From contig JASGVS010000028.1 in assembly GCA_030054835.1 (NCBI GenBank), positions 7,097-71,096 on the forward strand: DNA of 64,000 nt, read 5' to 3'. Shown in pieces: positions 7,124 to 15,086 of the stretch (position 1 is its first letter; the number at the start of each line of letters is the position of its first letter). The notes beneath the pieces were generated by a model that saw only the letters and a list, made by a program, of their open reading frames with translations, had not been told where the DNA came from and searched no databases. Both the position numbers and the translations under genes were made by a program. This DNA comes from UBA3910 sp002391465 (lineage in GTDB: Bacteria > Bacillota > Limnochordia > Darwinibacteriales > Darwinibacteriaceae).

Positions 7124-8932
7124 ATGAAAAACGTTGGCACGATACTTGACACTTACCGATACTTGCTGCGGATACTTTCCAAAAACGCGCCCGTCGTTGT
7201 TGTGCTCGTCTTTGCAGCGTCAGTTGCCCTGGGTCTGCTGCAGCCCTTTGGCGTCTTTGTCAACAGCAGGCTGTTTAACCTCAGTTTAGCCGCGGCACAG
7301 GGAGAGGTGGGCCTCGCTGCTCTGACCCCTTATTTTCTCCTGTTTGTAGCTGCCTCCCTTGCGCCCAATCTACTCCACCTGTTTGTCTACGGCTACGCCG
7401 AGCCTAGGTGTCTTTTGGTGCTGCGCTCGGCCTTTCGGGGTGAGATGCTGCAGAAGTTAAAGAGGATGAAATACGAGCACTTGGAAAGCGAAGCTTCCAT
7501 GGAGATTATTGATAAGGCCTACACCCGGGCCGAAAACTCGGCCCGGCATCTTTTTCCCATGTACATATTCTTTTTCGTCTCTTCCGTAGTAGGTTCCCTC
7601 GGCTCCTTAGCTATCCTCATCTCCATCAAATGGTGGCTGGTCATTCCTGTCCTTCTGCCCTTTATTGTGGAGACTATTTTGGCCTCGAGGCAGACCTACA
7701 ACATTTACGAGGAGATGGAGACCTATTGGAAACGGGAGAGGGAGTATCAAATCCTGCAGAACATGCTGCAGGAGAGGGATTATCTTAGGGAAAACACCCT
7801 GAACCAGGCTTCAGACTACCTTGTGGATACTTACAAACACCGCCTCAATGCGCGCAACAGAACATACGAGGGTTTTTTCCTGAAGAACCTGCGCAAGGTA
7901 TTTTTATCCAATAACATTTCCCGTTTTGCGGTGTTAGGCAACGCTTTACTCCTGCTCCTTCTTTACCTGAGGGGAGAAGTAAGTATCGGGCTCTTCATCT
8001 CCGCATCCCTCATGGTCTTTTCCAGTCTTTACGATCAGCTGGGCGGATCCGTGTTTATCTTTAAATGGGGCCATTACCACGCCAACTTTTTTAATTTCTA
8101 CAGGCTTTACTTTGAACTGTCGGAAGATGCTGAGCCCGAAGTGTCTACTATGCCCGACGCATTTGACATTGAGTTTAGAAACGTGTGGTTCAGATACCCT
8201 GGCACCGATCGGGATATTCTCAAGGGGATCAGCTTTGTGATTGGCGAGGGAGAAAAGATCTCCCTGGTGGGTGAGAACGGGGAAGGCAAAAGCACTATTG
8301 TCAAGCTCCTCTTAGGCCTTTTCCTACCTGACCAAGGGGAGATCTTGCTTGGTGGTAGGCCCCTGGCCAGTTTCGGTCTGGCCGAGAGGACGAGGATTTT
8401 CGGCACCGTCTTCCAAGACTTCAGCCGCTTCAATCTGACGTTGGAAGAAAACGTTGTGATCGGGAATTTAGAGGAGAAGGATGACAGCCATCGGTTTTGG
8501 CGCGCAGTAAAAAAGGCTGGGCTGGAGGGTGTAGTTGAGAAACTGCCCAGCCAAGAACGGTCGCTCCTAGGCAAGCAGTTTGAGTCTGGCACCGACCTAT
8601 CAGGTGGGGAGTGGCAGCGCGTGACCATGGCCCGGGCCCTCTTTGGTGACCGGCCCATCCTTATCCTCGATGAACCCACCAGTCAGCTCGATCCCATGGC
8701 TGAAAGCGCCCTTTACCGGGAATTTGCGGAGATAACCAACGGCAAGACTTCGCTCTTTATTACCCACCGCCTGGGCTCTACTGCGGTTACCGATCGGATC
8801 ATCGTCATTTCCGATGGCTCGGTAGTGGAAGAAGGTACGCACCTGCAGCTGCTGCAGGCAGGCGGGCTTTACGCTGAGATGTTTGAGGCTCAGAAGAGCT
8901 GGTATGACCGCAGTGCAAGGGAGGTGGGCTGA
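7124..8932 (+). CDS. ABC exporter, fused permease-ATPase, first subunit
   Basis: 602 residues: an N-terminal membrane domain with about six helices (residues 20-320) and a C-terminal nucleotide-binding domain. The NBD has Walker A GENGEGKST, Q-loop near VFQDFSRF, signature LSGGEWQRVTMARAL, Walker B ILILDEPTSQLDP and H-loop THRLG, so the ATPase looks intact. An AGGAGGAAC-like ribosome site precedes the ATG. The next gene encodes a paralogue starting one base after this stop, which is the pattern of a heterodimeric type IV exporter. Such pairs export lipids, peptides or drugs; the cargo cannot be inferred here. Confidence 0.9.
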   Translation: MKNVGTILDTYRYLLRILSKNAPVVVVLVFAASVALGLLQPFGVFVNSRLFNLSLAAAQGEVGLAALTPYFLLFVAASLAPNLLHLFVYGYAEPRCLLVLRSAFRGEMLQKLKRMKYEHLESEASMEIIDKAYTRAENSARHLFPMYIFFFVSSVVGSLGSLAILISIKWWLVIPVLLPFIVETILASRQTYNIYEEMETYWKREREYQILQNMLQERDYLRENTLNQASDYLVDTYKHRLNARNRTYEGFFLKNLRKVFLSNNISRFAVLGNALLLLLLYLRGEVSIGLFISASLMVFSSLYDQLGGSVFIFKWGHYHANFFNFYRLYFELSEDAEPEVSTMPDAFDIEFRNVWFRYPGTDRDILKGISFVIGEGEKISLVGENGEGKSTIVKLLLGLFLPDQGEILLGGRPLASFGLAERTRIFGTVFQDFSRFNLTLEENVVIGNLEEKDDSHRFWRAVKKAGLEGVVEKLPSQERSLLGKQFESGTDLSGGEWQRVTMARALFGDRPILILDEPTSQLDPMAESALYREFAEITNGKTSLFITHRLGSTAVTDRIIVISDGSVVEEGTHLQLLQAGGLYAEMFEAQKSWYDRSAREVG

Positions 8933-8933
8933 G

Positions 8934-10754
8934 ATGAACAACCGGACAGTCCTAATTGAGTCAACTTTACAGCGGGAAGCGGAGCCGAAATTTAGGCACC
9001 TGGTTAAGTTATGGACCTTTGTGTTCCGTTCTGCTCCAGCTATGAGTGTACTTTTTCTCGGTCTAATGCTCCTTTTGTCCCTGCTTAGGCCTGTGGCCGC
9101 GGTGGTGTGGGGGCAGTACATTGATGCTGTTGCTGCCTATCTGCCAGGGGGAGAGCTTATCCCCATGCTGGGATTAGTCACTTTGTACTATGCCATCAAC
9201 CTCCTCGTTGGTGTGCTCTGGCGGTACACAGAAGGGCAGGAGGATATCGAACGGCTTGATGTGGTGCAGGCTAACCGGCTGCAGGAGTTGGTGAACTCCC
9301 GTGTACTGCGCAGACTGGCCAAAATCGATCCGGAGTTTTGGGAAGTACCGAAAATCAACGATCTGGCCGATCGCACTTTCCAGTTCATCAACAGACGCTG
9401 GGGAGACAATTTGAGCAGAGCGATTATGTTCCAGGGTTACCTCGTCTTGGCTAAAGGGGTATCCGTTCTTTCCATTGCCGCGTCCTTGTATGTCTTCAAC
9501 CCCTGGCTCTGCCTGATTGTGCTTATCGCGCCCCTGCCTTCCCTTTACACGCTGCTTTTTGCTGAGAAGCTCCGCTTTAAGTTCGTGAAGGAAAACTCCC
9601 AGCTTCTGCGCCGGGCTAATTACTATCAAGACGTACTGCTCAGGCATGGGGCCAAGGAAGTCAAGACGATGGGGCTGTTTGATTTTTTCTTCACTAAATG
9701 GCAGAACGTGATGGCTGAGTACACTGAGAAGGAGAAACGGCTTTACCGGAATCGGACGCTGATCAATGTGGTTAACGATCTTATAGCCAGTAGTGCCAAC
9801 GTAGCCGCCAACATTTTGGCGATTTATCTGATGGCCAGCGGCCAGATTTCCCTGGGGGCGTTGGGGGCAGCCATGTCCCTCATAGGCACACTACTGCGGG
9901 ATACAAGCTCCCTCATGGGCAGCCTTGCGGCCTTTGCGGGTAAGAAGAATGAGGCGGCCATGTTCTACGATCTAATGGAACTGCCCGAACGGCCTGGAGT
10001 AGAGAAAACAGGGGATATTGAGATGGTGCGAGCAGAGGGGGTAAAATACCGTTATCCCCTCAGCGAAGATTACGTCCTGACAGGGATTGACTTTTCCATC
10101 CGAAAAGGTGAAAAGGTGGCCTTGGTGGGCGAAAACGGGGCAGGTAAGACCACCTTCGTCAAGTTGGTTACCGGCATACTATCGCCATCGGAAGGTGAAC
10201 TGTCCCTCAACGGTCAGCCCGTTGAGACTTTATCCCTGCCAGGTAGACTAAAGCAAATGAGCACGGTTTCTCAGATCCCCGCCAGGTATTTAACCTTTAC
10301 AGCAGCAGACAATGTCTTTCTCGGAGACACTCTCCGCCCAAGGGGTGGGGAAGAAATCACCCACGCCCTCAAGTTTGCCGGTTTAGAAGGGGTTCCCGCC
10401 GATACGCTGCTGGGTAAGGAAGTGGGCGGTACTGACCTATCAGGGGGAGAGTGGCAGAAGCTGGCCATCGCCCGGGCAGCCTACCGGGGCCGGGACTTTA
10501 TCATTTTAGATGAACCCACCAGCAACCTGGATCCCCTGGCGGAAGCGGAGGTCTTCCGTAAATACCTGGAGCTGACAGGGGACAAAACGGTTATATTCGT
10601 GACTCACCGCATCAGTGTTGCCGCTTTGGCTGAACGGATTGTTGTCTTTGACAAGGGGAAAATCGTGGAAGAAGGAAACCATCAAGAATTGTTAGCCCAG
10701 GATGGCAGGTATGCAGCTTTGTACAGTGAACAGGCCAGGTGGTACAACCGGTGA
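8934..10754 (+). CDS. ABC exporter, fused permease-ATPase, second subunit
   Basis: 606 residues from the ATG at 8934, which follows GGGAGGTG; the longer frame from 8883 runs into the previous gene. An N-terminal membrane domain (about 35-320, with FLGLMLLLSLLRPVAAVVWG) is followed by an NBD with Walker A GENGAGKTT, signature LSGGEWQKLAIARA, Walker B FIILDEPTSNLDP and THRIS. Both subunits of this pair keep a Glu after Walker B, so neither site is degenerate by that criterion. It is coupled to the upstream subunit. The frame continues past the TGA at 10752 into a 55-residue open frame. Confidence 0.9.
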   Translation: MNNRTVLIESTLQREAEPKFRHLVKLWTFVFRSAPAMSVLFLGLMLLLSLLRPVAAVVWGQYIDAVAAYLPGGELIPMLGLVTLYYAINLLVGVLWRYTEGQEDIERLDVVQANRLQELVNSRVLRRLAKIDPEFWEVPKINDLADRTFQFINRRWGDNLSRAIMFQGYLVLAKGVSVLSIAASLYVFNPWLCLIVLIAPLPSLYTLLFAEKLRFKFVKENSQLLRRANYYQDVLLRHGAKEVKTMGLFDFFFTKWQNVMAEYTEKEKRLYRNRTLINVVNDLIASSANVAANILAIYLMASGQISLGALGAAMSLIGTLLRDTSSLMGSLAAFAGKKNEAAMFYDLMELPERPGVEKTGDIEMVRAEGVKYRYPLSEDYVLTGIDFSIRKGEKVALVGENGAGKTTFVKLVTGILSPSEGELSLNGQPVETLSLPGRLKQMSTVSQIPARYLTFTAADNVFLGDTLRPRGGEEITHALKFAGLEGVPADTLLGKEVGGTDLSGGEWQKLAIARAAYRGRDFIILDEPTSNLDPLAEAEVFRKYLELTGDKTVIFVTHRISVAALAERIVVFDKGKIVEEGNHQELLAQDGRYAALYSEQARWYNR

Positions 10755-10766
10755 TTGAATGAGTTG

Positions 10767-10934
10767 ATGGGCATCGCCGTTATAAACATGGACCAGGAGT
10801 TTTGGGACGGGGAAATGGCACAGGTGAGGGAACATAGCTGCACAAGCTTTATGGTCAATTTCTCAGGTATGGACTTAAACGGCGACGACGCCTTCGGTGG
10901 AGCTTGGGTTATCTTCCAAGGGGAAACAACCTAG
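10767..10934 (+). CDS. Possible 55-residue protein or gene remnant
   Basis: An ATG at 10767 opens a 55-codon frame ending at TAG 10932, in the same frame as the preceding exporter gene. The product is acidic, with FWDGEMAQVREHS and NGDDAFGGAWVIF stretches. Its codon use looks like a real gene, but there is no good ribosome site and I do not recognise a family. It may be a remnant of a longer gene, as the remainder of the 373-base gap before pfl holds only a terminator and a promoter. Confidence 0.3.
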   Translation: MGIAVINMDQEFWDGEMAQVREHSCTSFMVNFSGMDLNGDDAFGGAWVIFQGETT

Positions 10935-10969
10935 CAGGAAAACTCCTATATGGATCCCGGGGATCCAAA

Positions 10970-11014
10970 AAAACCTTCTAAAGACCTGATCTTTAGGAGG
11001 TTTTCTGTTTTCCT
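10970..11014 (+). terminator. Rho-independent terminator of the ABC exporter operon
   Basis: Stem AAAACCTTCTAAAGA / TCTTTAGGAGGTTTT (one mismatch) with a five-base loop at 10970-11004, followed by TTTTCTGTTTT. It isolates the exporter operon from the pfl promoter. Confidence 0.85.
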
Positions 11015-11041
11015 GTGAACTTTTTGTAAAGTGGGCTGAAT

Positions 11042-11091
11042 TGTGATCAAGGTCACTGCAGCATTCTAGGTTGAAGCCTATAATTAAGTCG
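11042..11091 (+). promoter_or_regulatory. pfl promoter with CRP/FNR-type operator at -41.5
   Basis: TATAAT at 11079-11084 predicts a start near 11091. No good -35 is present. Instead TGTGA-TCAAGG-TCACT (11042-11057) matches the CRP consensus TGTGA-N6-TCACA in nine of ten positions. Its centre at 11049.5 lies 41.5 bases before the predicted start, the class II activator position. Read as a Rex site (TTGTGAT CAAG GTCACTG) it matches only 10 of 14 positions. The fused CRP-like domain of PflA encoded downstream is the natural candidate ligand. Confidence 0.65.
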
Positions 11092-11127
11092 TCAACTAAG
11101 GAATCTTAACAAGGGAAGGTGAGCGCC

Positions 11128-13407
11128 ATGCAAGAGAATTTATTCACTAGAAAAGAAATGGCCCAGGCCTGGGAAGGTTTCAAACCGGGTCAGTGGTCCG
11201 AGACGATAGATGTGAGGGACTTTATCCAGCAGAACTATGAGCCTTACTACGGCGATGAGTCTTTCCTGGCAGAGGCAACCGAGGATACGCTTTCCATTTG
11301 GCGGTCCATGGATAAACTCATCCAGGAGCAGGTCCGTTCTAGGACAATCACCGTCGACCTGGAGCGTTTCAGCGGTATTGACAATTTCGCCCCCGGTTAC
11401 ATCGATAAGGATAAGGAACTGATAGTGGGCCTACAAACGGATGAACCGATGAAGAGGATTATGAACCCATACGGCGGTTTTCGCATGGTGAAAAACGCCC
11501 TGGCGGCCTACAACCTCGAGATGGATCCGGAACTGGAAAGAAGCTTTACCGAGTTCAGAAAGACGCACAATGACGGCGTTTTTGACGCTTACACCCCCCA
11601 GATGCGTACTGTCCGCACGGTGGGACTCTTGACCGGCTTACCCGATGCCTACGGCAGAGGACGGATTATCGGCGATTACCGCCGGGTAGCCCTGTACGGA
11701 GTGGACTACCTGAAGGAAATGAGAATGGGGGATAAGCTCAATCTTACCGGTCCGGCAACTGAAGAAACTATCCGCCTTAGGGAGGAATTCGCAGAGCAGA
11801 TCCGGGCACTAGATGAGATGAAATCCATGGCGGCTAAATACGGTTATGATATTGGCCGGCCAGCTCAGAACGCCAGGGAAGCTGTGCAGTGGCTCTACTT
11901 CGGCTATTTAGCCGCAATTAAGGAAAACAACGGTGCAGCCATGAGTTTGGGCAGAAACACCACTTTCCTCGATATCTATATCCAGCGGGATCTGGAGCGG
12001 GGGTTAATCGATGAGAAAACGGCTCAGGCACTAATCGACCAGCTTGTGATTAAACTGCGTTTGGTAAGGCACTTGAGGACACCAGAGTACGACCAGCTCT
12101 TTGCCGGTGACCCCACCTGGGTAACCGAGTCCATCGGCGGCATGGGACTGGATGGACGGCCCCTGGTAACCAAGACGGCCTTTCGGTTCCTTCACACCCT
12201 GATCAATCTTGGTACTTCGCCCGAGCCCAATTTGACCATTCTCTGGTCCGAAGATCTACCGCGGGAGTTTAAGGAGTACTGTGCTTACATCAGCATCAAG
12301 ACCGCATCCATTCAGTATGAAAACGATGATTTGATGCGACCCATTTACGGTGATGATTACGCCATCGCCTGCTGCGTATCTGCTATGCGGGTCGGGAAAG
12401 ACATGCAGTACTTCGGTGCCCGGGCAAACCTAGCCAAAGCCCTGCTCTACGCCATTAACGGTGGAGTAGATGAAATGAAGCGGGACAAGGTAACAGGCGG
12501 CCCCATCACCGTTCTGCCGGGCATTGAAAGGAACACCCAGGAAGTATTGGATTACGACACGGTGATGACCACTTTCAAGCAGGTCATGGACAAACTGGCG
12601 GAGATTTACGTGGACACCATGAACACAATCCACTACATGCACGATAAATACGCTTACGAGGCGAGCCAGATGGCACTGCATGATCCTCATGTCCACAGGT
12701 ATATCGCCTTTGGCGTGGCGGGCATTTCCATTGTAGCTGACTCCCTTTCTGCCATTAAACACGCCAAGGTAAGGCCCATCCGCAACGAAGAGGGTCTGGC
12801 AGTGGACTTTGAAATTGAGGGGGACTTCCCCAGATACGGAAATGACGATGACCGGGTTGACAGCATCGCGATTGAGGTGAACAAGTACTTTATGGAAGCG
12901 CTGCGCAGAACGCCCGCTTACCGCAACGCGGAGCACACGTTGTCGCTGCTCACCATCACTTCTAACGTGGTGTACGGCAAAGCTACGGGCAACACGCCGG
13001 ACGGCCGCAAGAAGGGTGAACCGTTTGCTCCGGGGGCAAACCCCAGTAACGGTGCTGACCGCCTAGGTGCTTTGGCCTCCCTCAACTCGGTAGCCAAAAT
13101 ACCTTACAAAAACGTGAACCAAGACGGTGTCTCCAACACTTTCTCCATTGTTCCCTCCGCTTTGGGTAAGAACCTGGAGGAGCAGGTGACCAACCTTACC
13201 AACATCATGGGCGGTTATTTCTCCCAGGGTGCATTCCACTTGAACGTGAACGTACTGGAGAAGTCACTCTTGCTTGACGCCATGGAGAACCCAGAGAAGT
13301 ATCCGAACTTGACCATTCGGGTTTCCGGTTACGCAGTCAGGTTCAACCAGCTGGAGAAGGAACAGCAGCTGGATGTGATCAACAGAACATTCCATCAGTT
13401 CGTCTAG
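11128..13407 (+). CDS. pflB: Pyruvate formate-lyase
   Basis: Glycyl-radical enzyme converting pyruvate and CoA to acetyl-CoA and formate in the anaerobic cytoplasm. It has 759 residues, the usual size. The catalytic pair Cys415-Cys416 is in YAIACCVSAM, and the radical glycine Gly734 is in RVSGYAVRF near the C-terminus. Substrate-pocket motifs such as GNTPDGRKKGEPFAPGANP also identify true PFL rather than a glycerol dehydratase. The ATG at 11128 lies eight bases after AGGGAAGG; the GTG at 11119 is inside that site. Its activase follows after 14 bases. It provides acetyl-CoA that the downstream butyrate-type genes could use. Confidence 0.97.
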   Translation: MQENLFTRKEMAQAWEGFKPGQWSETIDVRDFIQQNYEPYYGDESFLAEATEDTLSIWRSMDKLIQEQVRSRTITVDLERFSGIDNFAPGYIDKDKELIVGLQTDEPMKRIMNPYGGFRMVKNALAAYNLEMDPELERSFTEFRKTHNDGVFDAYTPQMRTVRTVGLLTGLPDAYGRGRIIGDYRRVALYGVDYLKEMRMGDKLNLTGPATEETIRLREEFAEQIRALDEMKSMAAKYGYDIGRPAQNAREAVQWLYFGYLAAIKENNGAAMSLGRNTTFLDIYIQRDLERGLIDEKTAQALIDQLVIKLRLVRHLRTPEYDQLFAGDPTWVTESIGGMGLDGRPLVTKTAFRFLHTLINLGTSPEPNLTILWSEDLPREFKEYCAYISIKTASIQYENDDLMRPIYGDDYAIACCVSAMRVGKDMQYFGARANLAKALLYAINGGVDEMKRDKVTGGPITVLPGIERNTQEVLDYDTVMTTFKQVMDKLAEIYVDTMNTIHYMHDKYAYEASQMALHDPHVHRYIAFGVAGISIVADSLSAIKHAKVRPIRNEEGLAVDFEIEGDFPRYGNDDDRVDSIAIEVNKYFMEALRRTPAYRNAEHTLSLLTITSNVVYGKATGNTPDGRKKGEPFAPGANPSNGADRLGALASLNSVAKIPYKNVNQDGVSNTFSIVPSALGKNLEEQVTNLTNIMGGYFSQGAFHLNVNVLEKSLLLDAMENPEKYPNLTIRVSGYAVRFNQLEKEQQLDVINRTFHQFV

Positions 13408-13421
13408 AAAAGGGGGATATT

Positions 13422-14924
13422 ATGAAAGGCTTCCTGCATTCAATGGAAACAATGGGGTTAGTGGACGGCCCGGGCACACGGACCATCTTCTTCCTGCAAG
13501 GCTGTGCGCTCCAGTGCGCCTTCTGCCACAATCCCGATACCATCAAAAGGACAGGGGGCCGGGAAATAACCCCAGAAGAAGTACTGGCAATCGCGGACAG
13601 ATACCGCCCCTATTACGGCGAAGAGGGGGGAGTCACCTTTTCAGGTGGCGAACCCCTCCTTCAGGGGGCCTTCCTAGCTGAGACGTTGGAGCTTTTCAAG
13701 CAGCGCGGTTACAACACCTGCATCGACACGGCTGGATTTGGCAGCCCCAAATACTTTCCTAAGATCTTCCCCTTGGTGGATACGCTCCTCTTGGATGTAA
13801 AGGCGTTTAACCCCGGGGCCTTCAAAGACCTGACCACAGTGGACGGTTTTGAGAGCTACTTGCAATTCCTTTCCAACTTAGATTATTATGGCTTTAGGGG
13901 TCAGATTTGGATTCGCCACGTAATGGTGCCTGGTTTGACCGATAATGAAGAGTCCATGCAGAAACTGATCGAGGTAATCAAGCCTGTCAGGCACAGGGTG
14001 GAGAGGATTGAGATTCTCCCTTACCATACATCCGGTGTGCAGAAGTACAGGGAGTTGGGGTTGGACTATCGCTTAGAAGGGGTGGAGCCGATGGATAAGG
14101 ACAAGGCAAAGGAATTTGAGATCTATGCCAACAAGCTCTTTGCCGAAATGCTGGGCCAGGACAGGCGTCAGGCCGAGCAGGAACGGCAGGAAAGATCCAG
14201 GCTCCTGCGGGAAAAGGAAGTAGCCTCTGAGCAGGAAAAAGAGGAAATAATGGAGGCCCTGAAGAAGCTGCCCCTTCTCAACGACGTGGATCCGGCAGAC
14301 GTAGATCAGGTGTTGAGTGAAGTGATTCTGGCCAACATTAAGGCAGGGGAACTGATCTTTAGGACCGGGGATGCCCCCGATTACATGTACTTGATCTTCG
14401 CAGGCCAGATGAAAATCTACGTTAACACTATGGACGGAGAAGAACAGATCTTCTATATCTACCGGGACGGCGATTTCGTGGGTGGGCACAACATCCTCAA
14501 CCAAACTCCCTACCGCTACATCGGAGAAGCGCTCACCGAATGCAAAGTGGTAGTGATTCCTAAAGCCACCTTTGACCGCTACTTTTACAACTCCCCCGTT
14601 GTGCTCCGAAGCATCTTAACCAAGAGTTTTGAGCGGATCCGCTGGGCAGAAAGTTTAATCCAGAGGCTTGCCACCAGCAATGCTTCCATGAAAACGGCTG
14701 GGTTGCTTTTGAAACTGGTACAGAGAATCGGTGTTGAAACGGAAGAGGGAATTAGGCTGGAACTCTCCATGAACCGGGAGGAGTTGGGTAACTACTCCGG
14801 CCTGCGCCGGGAGACGATCACCAGAAAGCTGGGCGAGTTCAAAGAGCTCGGTTACATCGAACTGGTGGGCAACAAAGTGATAATTGTCAAAGACTTGGCA
14901 GCGCTGGAAGGATATGTGCTGTAA
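13422..14924 (+). CDS. pflA: Pyruvate formate-lyase activase fused to a CRP/FNR-family regulator
   Basis: 500 residues, twice the normal length of PflA (about 245). Residues 1-245 are a complete radical-SAM activase: SMETMGLVDGPGTR, cluster cysteines C28-x3-C32-x2-C35, TFSGGEPLLQ and the later HVMVPGLTDN. It generates the glycyl radical on PFL. A charged helical linker (246-275, QAEQERQERSRLLREKEV) leads to a cyclic-nucleotide-binding-type beta-roll (280-390), a long dimer helix and an HTH_Crp domain. Its recognition helix is RRETITR (R463, E464, R468), matching the R-E-x3-R of E. coli CRP. No extra FNR-type Cys cluster is seen in the CRP part. An in-frame GAGG-N5-ATG lies at 14250, at the domain border. 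Confidence 0.93.
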   Translation: MKGFLHSMETMGLVDGPGTRTIFFLQGCALQCAFCHNPDTIKRTGGREITPEEVLAIADRYRPYYGEEGGVTFSGGEPLLQGAFLAETLELFKQRGYNTCIDTAGFGSPKYFPKIFPLVDTLLLDVKAFNPGAFKDLTTVDGFESYLQFLSNLDYYGFRGQIWIRHVMVPGLTDNEESMQKLIEVIKPVRHRVERIEILPYHTSGVQKYRELGLDYRLEGVEPMDKDKAKEFEIYANKLFAEMLGQDRRQAEQERQERSRLLREKEVASEQEKEEIMEALKKLPLLNDVDPADVDQVLSEVILANIKAGELIFRTGDAPDYMYLIFAGQMKIYVNTMDGEEQIFYIYRDGDFVGGHNILNQTPYRYIGEALTECKVVVIPKATFDRYFYNSPVVLRSILTKSFERIRWAESLIQRLATSNASMKTAGLLLKLVQRIGVETEEGIRLELSMNREELGNYSGLRRETITRKLGEFKELGYIELVGNKVIIVKDLAALEGYVL

Positions 14925-14939
14925 AGGAACTGGCTTCGG

Positions 14940-14967
14940 GCCCGGGGTTTAGACCCCGGGCTTTTTT
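14940..14967 (+). terminator. Rho-independent terminator of the pfl operon
   Basis: Perfect 9-bp stem GCCCGGGGT/ACCCCGGGC with TTAG loop (14940-14961) followed by six T. Confidence 0.95.
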
Positions 14968-15017
14968 GTCTGCCTGGACCGGAACAGGAAAGGGCAAGTT
15001 GCCGTGGAACTATAGTG

Positions 15018-15057
15018 TATAATAACTAGTACGGAAAGGGAGCGGTAAAACCGTTCC
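15018..15057 (+). promoter_or_regulatory. Possible promoter and leader stem-loop of the GTPase-nuclease gene
   Basis: A TATAAT box lies at 15018-15023 but lacks a convincing -35. A short hairpin GGAGCGG/CCGTTCC with one G-T pair and a UAAAA loop follows at 15039-15057, thirty bases before the start codon. The hairpin would lie near the start of the mRNA. Whether it regulates anything is not known. Confidence 0.4.
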
Positions 15058-15086
15058 TTGTGATAAGGAAAAGGATTGGAAACGGG

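Noticed and set aside
10952..10966. GGATCC-CGG-GGATCC looks like a cloning polylinker
   Set aside because: Only 15 bases, with no adjoining vector sequence, lying just before a natural terminator; chance palindrome.
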